Source: Glandiceps talaboti (taxonomy: Eukaryota > Hemichordata > Enteropneusta > Spengelidae). Taken from it: DNA of 64,000 nucleotides. A program made the position numbers and the translations under genes. Of this stretch, positions 11,108 through 23,338 are shown one piece after another (positions within the stretch are counted from its first letter, which is position 1; each line of letters starts with the position of its first letter). The notes under the pieces are model-generated. The model made no database searches, was not told where the DNA came from, and worked only from the letters and a program-made list of their open reading frames with translations. Location: contig NC_135562.1 in NCBI RefSeq assembly GCF_964340395.1, forward strand, positions 6,351,634 to 6,415,633, read 5' to 3'.

Positions 11108-14100
11108 AGCACAGACTGAAAGATTCACCATTGTACACCTCCCTATAATCAGTCCTCCCAAACAGTAGTGTACGTAATTATTTTTTCACAATTTAACGTT
11201 TGTTCAATTTACATACAGGATAGTCGTTATGTTGTCTTTCGTGACATCAGACCATCTGCCAAGGAGCATTATCTTATCATTCCTAAGAAGCATATCAAAG
11301 ATACCAAAGTACTGGGCTATGATGACATCCCCATGAGTAAGTTATTCTTTATACTAATAACAATACCAAATATCATAGACAGGAACCGTGTCTATTTTGA
11401 GACATGTCTGGTTTTTCCATTGCCTGGCCATACTAAATAATACCATATGTAACTGTATAATCTATCACATTAGCATCTAATGAATAATACATGAGATCAT
11501 TCTGACAATGACATCATCATCAAATAAGTATCACTTCATTTTCATTTTAAATATTGACATTTAATATATTAGTAAAGTATCAGTATTGTAATAAATGAAT
11601 TGGGTTTTAACTAAGTAATGTTCTCTAAGGATATTAGTTAAAACCAAATTCACACTTCCCGTTTTAAGACAGAACCCTTTGAACCAGTTTAATATTAAAT
11701 ACACAAATGTGACATCAAGTAGATATTCACTCTGTACAAATCTAAAACTGAGAGCAACTAATATTTACTGTAGTAGGTCATAAACCATGTGCACTAGAAT
11801 TTTTCATTTAATAAGTAACCAATCAAAATCTTGACCTACATGTCGGGATAAAAGTGTAATGATGTAATTTATCAATTCGCATATCATGAATAATACATGA
11901 GATCATGTCAGATTCTGGTACGGGTAAGGTCATGCATATTGTATTGCATGTTGACTGAAACAAGGTTTTTTGAAAATGTTTTGTTAGGTACAATAACTTA
12001 CTCATAATAGTGTACACTGTGAACAGTATTACATCACATTTGGGTATAAACATATATTTTAGCTGTATACAGAGTAAATCAAATCAAATTGATTTTTGGG
12101 TCCGCACCCCAAAATCAGCATCCTCAATATCAACCACTGATTAACATGTACAATGTCTAATTATTTATATTTTAAAACTTTTCAGTGAAGATTTTGTGGT
12201 TGTCAGATCGAAAAATGATACTTCAGTTAATAAGTAACTAGTATAGTTTTAACACTGTGATAGATTCAAAACCAACCTTTCTCTCAATATTTAAACCTGT
12301 CACTACAGCACCTACAGATAAATATTGACCACTAATTAACAGATACAATTTCTTTTCATAAGTAACTGACCAATTTTCAGTGAATGCATCTTTGGTTATT
12401 TGATGAAAAAAAATGCCCAAGTTGCAGTTAGTGCACACAAGTTTTATAATTTTGAACCACAAAAAATTTGCTCATTATAGGACACTCTTATCCTAGCTGT
12501 AAGACTCACATAATGGGGATTGACAGGGTTTTTGATACTGAATTTATAGTTTCCTGTTGAAAATATCTTACTTTCATTTTTTTATTTTCTAGTAAAAAAT
12601 ATGATAGAAGTGGCTAAACTGTGTTTAAAGAAGCATGGTGCCAATGTTGAAGATGTGAGGTAGGTCAAAGGTTAGGTCAAAGGTTATATGAATCTCGGTT
12701 ACTCTAATCTGTACTGTGATCAATATGATCTGTGTATAGTATAGGCCCCTGGGCTATGGAGGGGAGCACTGGAAGGTGAACAGGGATGTGTAGCTGACAT
12801 GGGTACTAGCAACCAGTGCTTTATTGTATGGCAACCTGTGTCATCTTTCAAATGATAATATGACAGAACCACATGACGTGTGAGTGCAATTTTCATGAGT
12901 ACTTGCAGTGTTCTCTGTGCCCATACTTTCACTCGCTACACTTGTGAAAGTGTTATAGAACGTACCCTTGAGTACCCACACTGGAACTCACATGGCATAA
13001 TATGGGGTTCTATTATTCTTACATATGCTTATCAGAAACAGAAAATTTCCATAAAAATCATATAATTATGTGTGTAATTTTTTTTGCGTTGTCATTTGCA
13101 TATCATTTGCATATCATTAATTTTTTCGATATTGCACTGCAGTGAAAACACCACTAGTGTGTGCATGCACCAGTGCACGTAATCTCTGGTACATACATAA
13201 TAATATGTGTTTGTATTTACCGTTTTCATAAATGCCAAAGACTTAAAAGAAAAAGTGGGTTAAATCTCACATGACAACACACAACTATATTCCATACAAC
13301 TTCCATGCCAGCATATGGTGAAACCAAAGATACAAAAAAGCACAGATTGCTTAGATGACCCCAAGGTAAAATATCAGTTAAAACGTGCACTAAGATACAG
13401 TATTGCCAACAAGGTCATTTGAACAAATCAAAAAATTAAATTAAAATTATTGCAGTTCTAAAACATTTAGACTTTCCTATCATTAATTGTGAGATTTCAT
13501 TAAATGTAGAGGAGAACAGACAAGAACAAATGTCATAATTTTGTAAAAAAAAATAAAAAAAAATAAAAAAAATCATAGTAAGGTAATATGTGGAGGTCAT
13601 ATAGTATCTCTTACAACAAAAAGCCATCTCAATTTATCAATTTTTTACCTAAGGCACTATGTGATGTTCTACAGATTCCCCCAAGAACAGTTAGTGAGAT
13701 TTGAAAATGGCTATGTTTTCATGACGTTGTTTCATCTATTTTTAAATCTCTGTTAATATCATTTTGACAGAGTATACCAGTAAAATTATTGTCACAATGC
13801 CCCTAGAGTATATGAAAAACAGTTCTATTATGCAAAAAAAAAAGAAGTCTTTCTGGTCAGCTCACGCATCACTTAAATACCCCCATGTTGGTCTTTTTAT
13901 GTGCGTGTTTGTTCAGCCCATGCAGTCTGCAGATCCATGGGGAAACACAAAAATAACCCTCCCTATTTCAGTGAAGACAACTGCAGAGCCAATTATGAAC
14001 AAGCAAATGACATCTGCCTGACATACATACTTGCTCTAAAGTACTAAATAAAAAGAACAGTAACTGCCATAAATAGTAGACTGAGTGACAGGTTTGTTGA

Positions 14101-15687
14101 GAATTTAAAAAAAAAAATTGCGTCGTCGCACAATTTCAGACAAACTGACCTGACCAGAATCAATTCTCTTTTTTGGGGGGGCCAAAGGCGGAAAAAAAAT
14201 AATTGTGTTTCCGATGACATGGCCTTAGAAAATAGGGTAGGTAGGTTAGGATTTGTTATTTTTTTAATCTTTTTTAATTGTTTTTATTTTTGAAAAATAT
14301 TGCTTCAGCCAAAAACAAACAAAATGTCGGTCAGAATACTCCTTCTGTTATAGTTTGATGATGTATGGACATTACTGGTGAAATAAAACAGAAATGCATG
14401 AAGGTCAAGAAGATGAGGAATTTCTTATCTTTTTGTTTAAATGTTTGCTGCAAAATATGTTTAGGGTTGGCGGCTTTAAACTAGAGTAGGTCAAGTTATC
14501 GGAAACACACAATTTTTTATATTTGGCCTAAATTTAAAAAACGACAATGTGTTCTTCATGTTGAATGTTTTGTGTTCACTTTGTGTTGTAGGTATGGCTT
14601 CCATCTGTCTCCACTGGTTAGTGTAGATCATCTTCATATGCATGTACTAGCACCTGCTACAAGAATTGGATTCTTTGGAAAATTTCTTTTTAGACCAGAT
14701 TCTTACTGGTTTATAACAGTAAGTATATCAAATTCTTGTAGAAATATCTCTTAGAATATATGTGTTTATATATCATATTTGTGCTGTGTTTGAATGAGGG
14801 AAGCAAGGGGAATGGATATGTAAATATCATATTTGTGCTGTGTTTGAATGGTCGAAGCAAGGGGAATAAATATGTAAATGTCATATTTGTGCTGTGTTTA
14901 AATGATGGAAGCAAGGGGAATAGATATGTAAATCTGATATTTGTGCTGTGTTTGAATGAGGGAAGCAAGGGGAATAGATATATAAACTCTCATCTTTGTG
15001 CTGTGTTTGAATGATGAAAGCAAGGGGAAATACATATGTAAACCCTCATCTTTGTGCTGTGTTTGATTTAAATTCACTTCTTACAGGAGAGTATATTAAC
15101 TGCTTGCAGGTATAAGAAAAATATATACAAATGTCTTATCTTTGAGCCAAGTTTGAATAAAACTGATTTATTATTAGATGGGGTTCTTGTAGATCGCAAT
15201 GAAATAGATGTGTAATGTATTATCTTTATGCAGTGTTTGAATCAAAATTGTTTTTTTATAGTAAGTAGGCTGTTATCACAGGGAAATAAATTTGTAAGCC
15301 GTTATCTTTGTGGTACTGTATGTTTAAAAAAAAACTGAGGTGCTGATGGTTTTGAGATCTAAGGAAAATAGATTTGTAAAGTCTCATATTTGTGCAATGT
15401 TTGAATCAAGCTTTAACAATAAAACTATATTTCATACTTCTAGATTTAAGGAGAGTTAGATATTTAAGGTCTAATCCTGTTTTGACAAATTTTGTTTCCA
15501 GGTTGACACGTTGTTGAAAAGGCTTCAAGAAAAGCCAAGTAAATTCTGGAGTGAAGGAAAGCCTAACGGAGATTGGCATGGACGGCAGATTACAGAGGGG
15601 ACTGCAGCAGGTGTAAACACAGACTTGAAATCTTCTCCAGGGACTAAAGAAGCAGAGGAAAAGAAAAAACAGGGCTCAGCTGTTTGA
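8861..15687 (+). CDS. HINT3: HINT3-like histidine triad nucleotide-binding protein (5 coding exons)
   Basis: Exons: 8861-9007, 11219-11336, 12593-12659, 14592-14718, 15502-15687, joining in frame to 214 aa (human HINT3 is 182). HIT proteins of this type hydrolyse nucleoside phosphoramidates and acyl-adenylates. The start at 8861 gives MSKKGGYFMTDEE; an ATG at 8885 is an alternative. A CVFC pair at 31-34 opens the HIT fold, followed by DIRPSAKEHYLIIPKKHI. The catalytic histidine triad HLHMHVL spans 124-130, with H126 and H128 in the HxHxH core. SYWFIT near 149-154 and DTLLKRLQEKPSK match the C-terminal end of vertebrate HINT3 (SYWFITADHLIEKLR). About 45 extra residues follow that I do not recognise; they are rich in G, K, E and T. 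All introns are GT-AG and phases agree. Intron 4 contains a 54-bp tandem array starting about 50 bp past the exon 4 donor. Confidence 0.93.
9662..10308. mobile_element. Terminal-inverted-repeat element (family H), copy 1, HINT3 intron 1
   Basis: The left end GGGGCACAATATAG..GAGTTTATA and the right end TATAAACTCAGCTTGTGCCAC are inverted relatives. The interior from about 10030 to 10308 is clearly shared with 59502-59980, including CATTATACTAGAATAGTTTA and the CTTACTGAAGCA motif. It carries a nested insert at about 9690-9870. Target duplication not clear. Confidence 0.6.
9690..9870 (+). repeat. (ATTAG)n tract plus family G repeat, copy 1
   Basis: A pentameric GATTA/ATTAG run (9714-9758) is followed by a segment containing ATTGACAATTCTATTTGGGT and AAACACTACAATGA-like motifs. 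The same segment, also next to TTAGATTAGATTA, occurs at 46025-46160. It resembles the simple-repeat tail plus body of a short retroelement, but the class is not certain. Confidence 0.55.
10978..11106 (+). repeat. (CA)n microsatellite
   Basis: A long CA run with CAGA and CATA interruptions, ending about 110 bp before HINT3 exon 2. Confidence 0.97.
12061..12450 (+). mobile_element. Degraded family I element, copy 1, HINT3 intron 2
   Basis: It contains CAAATTGATTTTTGGGTCCG and ACAATGTCTAATTATT, shared with 27261-27605 and (inverted) 55441-55787. It appears to carry a second right-hand part ending GTTGCAGTTAGTGCAC near 12430. Non-coding. Confidence 0.6.
14765..15075 (+). repeat. 54-bp minisatellite in HINT3 intron 4
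   Basis: The motif GTGCTGTGTTTGAATGA occurs at 14781, 14835, 14889, 14943, 14998 and 15054, giving steps of 54, 54, 54, 55 and 56 bp. Each unit also has GGAAGCAAGGGGAATA. More diverged relatives ('cagtgtttgaatcaa' and similar) continue to about 15410. Reading frames across it are by-products. Confidence 0.93.
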
Positions 15688-16569
15688 TTGACAACATTGT
15701 AGTGTTCGTAGTGTAGTATCTTTGGTTGGTTGATCTTGACTATGTCCTCAGCATACATATGTATGGAAACAAATTTCAATATTTTACTTTAGAAAGTTTG
15801 TGCAAATTTTTACGAGAAAGTTTGTGCAAATTTTTACTTGATTTTAAATCTACCTGTTGTGTTAGCAGATGTCAGAAGTATCCTAATATGATGTGAAGAT
15901 TAATTAATTGATTTTGGTAGACAGAATCAGCCAATCACAAAGAGAAACCTTTTTGGGTCAATGCAAGCATTATCAAAACATGACTATTTTTGGATCAATG
16001 CAATCATTATCAAAACACGCCTCTGGGTTGAACCATTGCTATGTGAAAAATTTGGAAGAATGGCAGCTTAGGATGTGTGAGGCATGTTTTAATTTCAGCC
16101 AATACAAAGGTAAAGTAGATAGACACACTAAGTAATTGTAAATAACTTATCCAGTCTGCCCACCGTATGCAGTGCTACTGTTAATTACACCTTTGACGGC
16201 AGCTGATTTTAGAAATGTGACAACTTTTTTAAAGTATGTTAGGGGGACTTAGTTCTGCAGGAACGGCTTTTGCGCATATTCAGCTGAATTAAATACAGCT
16301 CCAGAAAAAAAAGATTACAGTATTCAAGATCAACCAGCAAAGGGACTTAAGATACAGTGTTTTGAATCTTTGTATAGTGTCATATATTATGGGCATTTGT
16401 AATAACACCAAATTAAAACTATTTTTGTAAAGAGATCAAAGTCAACTTTGGATTATTAAAGACACACAGTCCTGGACTTTAGAATATTAGCAAATGTATA
16501 ATTATTTTATTCGTTATTGTAGATAGGAATGAAAAGCTCCTTGAATCATTATGGCCATGGATTAGGAAT

Positions 16570-16790
16570 AAATTGGCCATATTTGTAACGAATTGAGGAT
16601 TTTTATGCATGAAACAGCTTTAGTAAGTATTCCTGCTAGAAAAAAAAATAATGTTGAACAGCATATATCAAATTCATGTTTGTAACTCGATAAATTGCAA
16701 AAATCTAGAAAGTGTCTGAAAAGTGTGTAACGTAGAATAGAAAACATTTTACAGATTATTTTAATTTTTGGCAATTTATTTATTTATGGC
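16570..16790. mobile_element. Family A foldback element, partial copy 1
   Basis: One arm resembles the other family A copies: TTGGCCATAT at the outer end, then TTTGTAACTCGATAAATTGC and CTAGAAAGTGT. The second arm is reduced to a short 'tttggcaatttattta' piece. Confidence 0.5.
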
Positions 16791-16965
16791 TGCTTTAAGA
16801 TTTAGGTGTGAAAAAGCACTTTTCTGACAGAACAACAGATAAAGCATTGTGTCAATGCAGCAAGATCATATCTGCCTATACAATTGCATAGCTGATACGA
16901 CCTTATTGCACAGACACGACGAAAGTTGGTCTAGAACAAAAGTATATTAATCCTATGTAATCATG

Positions 16966-17080
16966 GCTCCACTGATAACACTAATGCAAGAACTTGGGAT
17001 TGAACCATGGGCCTTTAAAGAAACTTGGTGATTGTATTCTATAGGTATTTTCAACTGTCATCTAAGCTAGGTGGCTTTAA
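16966..17080 (-). repeat. Possible decayed tRNA-derived SINE head
   Basis: On the minus strand CCTAGCTTAGATGAC resembles an A box and GGTTCAATCCCAAG a B box, but the spacing and remaining bases do not make a cloverleaf. This is a weak call. Confidence 0.35.
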
Positions 17081-18189
17081 TCATAATGACATCATTTATT
17101 TGCTCTAAAAAATTATGTCATCAATGAATCATACCTGTGTACTAACTGTTGACAGTACTGAATGTTGAATAAAATGAAACTTTTCATATAAAATAAAAAT
17201 AATGTAGACATTTTGAAAAAATGTAGCAGAATTTAAATGGCACCTGTCACTTATTTGGTAGTCTGATTGGTTAAGAGACCTGTATGTCATTTGCATATAT
17301 ATAGAAAGTGATGCTTTGCAGAAAGTTAAAATTTTATACAATGGACTGTGTCTCTTTAAGTCAGGTAGAATCTTGAAAATTTGAAGGGAACACAACTGCA
17401 GGAAGTAAACTTTTCAAGTCATGCTCTTGACATTTGGATTCTGGAGAGTCATTTCATACATTAATATTCATGAATCCAAAGTGTTTATCACCTTCGAATA
17501 AAACAAATCATGAATATTTATGTTCTACTTTTACATGTGAAATTATGAAATGATCGACTCTCGGTCTTTAAAACCCAAAGTTTATGAAAATGCCCTTATT
17601 TCCTGTTGTCATGTTCCCCTTCATTATGATAAAAAGAGTTACTGGTACTTTGTAAAGACAATTTTACACCTTCGTAATCAATACAGACAGTCCTGGGTCT
17701 CCATGACTTCTCCTTGGGTTTGGACACAAATATTCAATATTTACCAATGTCGTCATTCAAAATGGCCGACAACATAATTGTCAACTTCTTGTTGAGAAAT
17801 GTTTGACTTGTTTCCATATAAGATGGTGACTGTGTTTTTTTTGTATTTGTGCAACTTTTTATGTTTGTAGACTTTCGCAAAGTATTTGTAATGGTTTTTA
17901 TGAAAACCAGTACCAGTTTAGGTCATATAAAAAAATTCAGAAACGAGAAAATAATATTATATATACATACAGAACAGACACATTGTATCGTATGAATTAT
18001 ATACACTTACAACATATGCTCTCAGTTGCAAATTGGTAGCTATAATAACAGATGTCCAAAAATAACTGAAAATAATGAAAACATGTAGGTGTAATTTTCA
18101 TTGTTAAAACTATTGCCTTAACATTTAACATATGTTCATGATCATTACGACTAAGCACAACTGAACTGAGGTTGTGCTATAGGCATGGC

Positions 18190-18217
18190 AAATGTCTGTC
18201 TGTCTGTCTGTGTTGTG

Positions 18218-18272
<55 letters not shown>

Positions 18273-18278
18273 TGTTTG
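18190..18278 (+). repeat. (GTCT)n and (GT)n microsatellite
   Basis: Four to five GTCT units run into a long GT tract. Confidence 0.95.
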
Positions 18279-19128
18279 TATACAATTCAAAGTCAAGAAC
18301 AACTGAAACAATGCCTTCATATTTGTTGGAGAAATTACTTTTGGGTGTCTAGTTGGGAAATTGTTCAAATCAAAATGACAGGTGTGTGATTTTGGTCAGA
18401 AATTGCGATTTTGGAAAAAAAAAAAAAAAAACATACTTACACTCAAAAATACAAGAGTGAAACAGTGGTGTATATTGCATAGATAACAACAGAAATAGAT
18501 AGATAGGTAGGGTATTTGTTCCAAAATGAACAAATATATATCGCAAAATGAACAAATATAAACCCAGCAACAAGACCCTGCCCATAGCAGTTGTCAAATT
18601 ATAGGGAATATTGAAAAGATAACACACATTGTTAGGCAAGTGGATAAACATTCAAATAATTGACCCACCTAGCAACTAAGACCACACCCATAGCAACAGT
18701 GAAATATTGCATAGATGACTACAGGGATTGATAAGCCTGTCTGATAAAAAATTTTTTTTTACATATATGCATAGCATCTAAGATCTTGGTAACAGCTAAA
18801 GCTCTTTGCTAGGATAAACACGGGTATATAGCTACCATGGAAACACCCATAGCAACAACCAATAATATTCTATGCAAAGATAGCAACAGGGATGGGTATA
18901 TATCAACTTGCCACAAGAGTAGAAATAATGTCCTACCAATCAACCCCTCTGAAAATTACAGCATCAACCATTGCCTAAAAACTAGTTGTGCTACAATGCC
19001 ATTGGCACTATTTCATAATTGTGTATTGAAATTATGATCAAAGCAAAATCATTTCAAACTAGTTTCATTTTACCTACTTGCTGGATATTGTAAGTACATT
19101 TAGATACTACTTTACTGTAGCTAAGACA

Positions 19129-19292
19129 CAGTGTACCCTCTAACGATAGCAAAATTTTGTTGTTGTGAGTCAAAATGAGAAAAACTGGGATTTCTTGTGA
19201 GTCACCACAGATTAAGGGAACACCAAATTGTGGTGCGTCACTAGAAATTGTGTGCGTCAGTGGCACGTCAAATTGGCTTAGAGGGCACACTG
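19129..19292. mobile_element. hAT-like MITE (family C), copy 2
   Basis: 164 bp, with ends CAGTGTACCCTCTAA and TTAGAGGGCACACTG. It is closely similar along its length to the copy at 1693-1862. Flanks CTAAGACA (19121-19128) and CTAAGAAG (19293-19300) agree at six of eight positions, consistent with an aged 8-bp target duplication. Confidence 0.82.
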
Positions 19293-19302
19293 CTAAGAAG
19301 AC

Positions 19303-19697
19303 AGGACTTGAATTTGATATCATGGCTATCAGATTTTATAGTCAAGTGAAGTTACTTTTTCAGCTACAATTTTCTATTAATTTCCATTCGTGTAACATAC
19401 TACACCTTCTAAATTTGGTAGTCCAGATACAATGTTTAGTAGTCTATGTGTCCGGGACTACTGCTAATTTGGTAGTCTAGATACAATGTTTAGTAGTCTA
19501 TGTGTCCGGGACTACTGCTAATTTGGTAGTCTAGATACAATGTTTAGTAGTCTATGTGTCCTGGACTACTGCTAATTTGGTAGTCTAGATACAATGTTTA
19601 GTAGTCTATGTGTCCTGGACTACTGCTAATTTGGTAGTCTAGATACAATGTTTAGTTGTCTATGTGTTCTGAATTCTTAATCAGCTAATTTTGAGCT
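19303..19697. mobile_element. Family D element, copy 2, expanded by a 54-bp internal array
   Basis: The left end 'acaggacttgaatttgat' and right end 'gctaattttgagctctg' resemble the ends of the element at 1089-1381. Between them, GGTAGTCTAGATACAATG starts units at 19417, 19471, 19525, 19579 and 19633, each exactly 54 bp apart; each unit contains GGGACTACTGCTAATTT or a close variant. In the copy at 1089-1381 this motif is present once. Confidence 0.7.
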
Positions 19698-20034
19698 CTG
19701 AAAGAGGCAATATTTTTTGTAAAATTTTACAAAGCATTTGTAATTGAGTGAGACGGTGTGACTGCAGTACTCAAACCAGTATGAAGTATTTTGTGAATGG
19801 CCAGTGCTATAGACTATTGTATACTTTGCGCTGTTAGCTGTTTGTAATCTTCAAATATTATATATGTATATTTAATCACTGCGTTTTACATTTAATCTTC
19901 AATTTATTTTAAGGAGGATACTTTTTATCTGTTCAGAAAAATATGAATTATCAATCCCACTTACCTTTGCAATATGTGTTTTGTTGACATTTTGTAACAT
20001 TTGATGTGAAATGGTAATTGTATTTCACACACAG

Positions 20035-20390
20035 ACACATGCAAACATACATATGCACACATACATACATACATACATACACAAACACATACATACGCAC
20101 TCATACATACGCATACATACATACATACATACATACATACATACATACATACATTCATACATGCATACATACATACATACATACATACGTATATGCATAC
20201 ATACATACATGCATACTTGCATGCATGCATGCATGCATACATACATACATACATACATACATACATACATACATACATACATACATACATACATACATAC
20301 TTAATACATACATAATACATACATACATACATACATACATACATACATACATACATACATACATACATACATACATACATACATACATAG
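20035..20390 (+). repeat. (CATA)n microsatellite
   Basis: About 350 bp of CATA tetranucleotide with CATG, CACA and CATT interruptions. Confidence 0.97.
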
Positions 20391-21279
20391 AAACAAACAA
20401 ATATTGACAGAATATGGACACATACACAATAATTTACACAACTACATTTGCCAAAGTTTGTATTAGTATTGACAGTTATGATATTTAGGTAGAAATATTG
20501 ACATGAACGAAATTAAAACTTGTTTTTTTAAATTTTTATATTTTACCCGAACCATGGTTATACTTTCTAAGCTTACATTTTATCTGCTTTAATTGGCAAA
20601 AAGGCATTGTTATGCAAATATATTATTCAAATTTCAATATATCTAACCAATTATGGAAGACCTGTCTTGCTTTTTGTCATATCATTGGCTAGGGCCCTAG
20701 GATACTGAGTTATGCAAATTTATGAAATATTCAAATTTGAAATCTGACCAATCATGGAAGACTTACTTTTCATGACAGCACATCATTGCTAGAGGATCCT
20801 GAATCACACAAATTTCATATGAAGGGTAACTTGTTATCTTGTTACTCCCTCCTCTTAGGGGGGAGGGGAGGGGTGGAAACAAGAAGAGAAGCTCTTGATA
20901 AATGATCTAAGTGTTGGATAGACATAGTAGCATTAAGATTATCATTTCAGTTTATACTTCACAGAATTTACTCTCAAATGTTGAAATTGAGGGTCTGACT
21001 TTACCCCCCCCCCCCCTCCCACCCCACCCAATGTATTTTGGGAATATATATTGTAATAAAGTGTAATATCATGTATAATTACAATGTTAAGTAAACATAC
21101 CTGTTTGGTGTGACCTTTGACATTAAAATAATTAATGCAAGTTTTGTAGTATTCCTCATTTGATCATTTATTGTGTAAATGATGTATTCCTCTGATATTT
21201 GGGAGGGAGGGGGAGTACCAGATTCTAGAGTTGAGTGACTATGCTATGGGCACATTTTAAGGCTGTCTCTTTTGCAAAC

Positions 21280-21475
21280 CAGATATATTGTTATATGACA
21301 TCTTGGGCAAGATTTTAACCACCCAGTCAATGCAGCTCTGTAAATGGGGACCTGGAAGGAGAGATTTTTATGCCTACCCTGTACACTTACAGATTAGATA
21401 GCAGAATAAGATTCTCCCCGGGCAGTTGGCTATCATAGGTCTATGCCAAGGGTAATAATTGCGAAACGATTTGAC
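21280..21475 (+). repeat. SINE-like repeat, copy 1
   Basis: Its 3' part, 'ctccccgggcagttgg' to 'tatgccaagggtaataattgcg', resembles 58890-58975 ('ctccccagggagttga' to 'gtgccagggataataattgtg'). In the second copy this leads into an ATT-rich tail. Probably a short interspersed element remnant. Confidence 0.4.
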
Positions 21476-22250
21476 CAGGATGGGAAATAGTTGTACAGTA
21501 CTGGAAGACGGGACATTCACTCATTTGTTATATCGCCCTCTATAGTTGCTGATTTTCTATGATTGGCCTTTCGTTTATAGAACGCGTGCGGATTCGTTTC
21601 ATTCACCGTCAATGACAAAGCTCGTATTCTATTCTTCTTTTTCACTCCTATTCAGTCGCCGTCTTACCAATCGCAAGATGTCAATTGACTTCAAGACGTC
21701 TTAATGACGTCAAATTCATCGCCAAGACTTCTTGTTTACAAAGACATTTTACTACTTGTCATATTGATAAATTGATAACATGGTCAGTATAAGATTCTCC
21801 CTAATACATCCATGGTATAATTCGGCTTTATATATACATCGACTTATTTATATCATCAATGTGTTTATTTTTTATTTTATGACGTCGTAATAGCACATAT
21901 GCATGTTATCTTTCCGTCAACTTCATTTACGTTGTCCATATATTCAGATAACGATTTTCTAATTCAGACACTCAGTCTAGAAACCTTAGTCATCTCAGAA
22001 CGCCTTACTCCGATATCCATGTTCACCATCATTCCATTGCTAGGCCTACGTAATGGTCAGTTTCATAATTTGCATATCAATACATCAACTTGCAATTGTC
22101 TCTGTTCACAGGTAGCGGGTTACACGGTCGCCATGACAGCTATTACTTGTATTACGATGATGACGTAAATGGATATCGACATTTAATACCCCCGCCATAT
22201 TCTTTGTAGAGTGGCCAAAGTGACCATACCTGTATTGAGACACAAACAGC

Positions 22251-22336
22251 GTATATATACCTGTGGGACGTGTTGTCGGGATAGACAGCTGAGGAAAATA
22301 TTCCCATAGAGAGTTCTGATTGCGTGACTTTGCAAG
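22251..22336 (+). promoter_or_regulatory. Candidate TATA box and non-coding first exon
   Basis: TATATATAC at 22251-22259 is followed about 80 bp later by GCAAG then GTAAGATCG, a good donor with its GT at 22337-22338. It could be the promoter and 5' non-coding exon of the downstream SLC44A1-like gene. No acceptor joining it to 26282 is obvious, so this is a suggestion only. Confidence 0.18.
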
Positions 22337-23245
22337 GTAAGATCGAGACTTTGTGAATTTTTGCTCGAAAGAAATATAATATACTAGTATACAGTTGTAT
22401 GCATAGACGTTCAGTTTCGTTTTCTCCGTTTCATTATTCTTCGCTCTTGGGTCATGCATGATACGTCAGTTTATTCAAACATGTGCAACATGTTTTCCTT
22501 TAGTCTGTTGGACACAGTCATATACGATCGCGACATGCTGCGTCCAATACTCTGATCTCAACCATCAAGACTGAAAAGGTCAGCAACCTTAATTTGCTAG
22601 CTACAACCACCATCGACAACGTTACGTACGTCCATCTTAAGATGCTATATCGATCCACTGTACATAGACACAATATAACTTTGTGATAAATGAGCTTCTA
22701 CAACAAAGGGACACTATATAGCGATACAACGTAAACTAGTGTCAACTATTGCATATAGGAGATCGAGGAGGAAACGTTTTAATTAGTCGTTTCGTCTAGT
22801 TCATTAGAAGTATATTACATCAACCGGCGTGGATCAGAATTCTATATATTTCACGTGTTCGGAATAATGTTAAACTGTCGGCAGTGCAATAACATAACAA
22901 AAATCTTGTGACTAATGCTGAGTCAAAATACAGATTAACTGTAGCTGGTGACTGTCGGTGATATAAAAAAAATCAAAAATCGTAAATATATAAAATGTAG
23001 TGATTAGTACAGTAATTACTTTTGAATAACTTAAAATTCATGGATTTCTAGTTAGTCGTCTCAGTGTTAATGAGTGTATGGTTAATTTCGTACATAGCCT
23101 CAGTGTTGATAATCTGCATCGACCGCAAATAGACGTAAAGTGATACTAGTGTTTTGAAGTATTCTCGCCACACTTGCAAGGTTGGTTGACCATCTACTCT
23201 CTGCGGAGACTATGCTGAAAGTCTGGTAGGAATTGTCAACTGATG

Positions 23246-23286
23246 TTGTTGTTATTATTATTATTATTATCATTATCATTAGTAGT

Positions 23287-23337
<51 letters not shown>

Positions 23338-23338
23338 G
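23246..23338 (+). repeat. (TTA)n/(TTG)n trinucleotide repeat
   Basis: TTA/ATC units followed by about 18 TTG units. Confidence 0.95.

Larger units (their letters stand above)
15688..18190. other. HINT3 3' flank, no gene recognised
   Basis: HINT3 3' UTR followed by non-coding sequence with two transposon remnants (16570-16790 and 16966-17080). ATTAAA-like signals occur near 16410-16460, but no firm polyadenylation site can be set. Confidence 0.5.

Noticed and set aside
10937-11161. Val/Cys-rich open frames in CA/GT tracts (also 18192, 34450, 45849, 59169)
   Set aside because: Simple-repeat translation with no start context, domain or splice support.
14765-15075. CRISPR-like array
   Set aside because: The 54-bp units are similar along their entire length with no unique spacers, and the sequence is eukaryotic and intronic. 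The same reasoning applies to the other minisatellites.
20011-20427. Long open frames of MYVC / HTYI repeats on both strands
   Set aside because: They are translations of the (CATA)n microsatellite; tetramers without stops give open frames in several phases. The same holds at 8183-8370, 25279-25812 and 62790-63295.
22106-22459. A 117-aa minus-strand frame
   Set aside because: No recognisable domain, ordinary composition and no splice or neighbour evidence.
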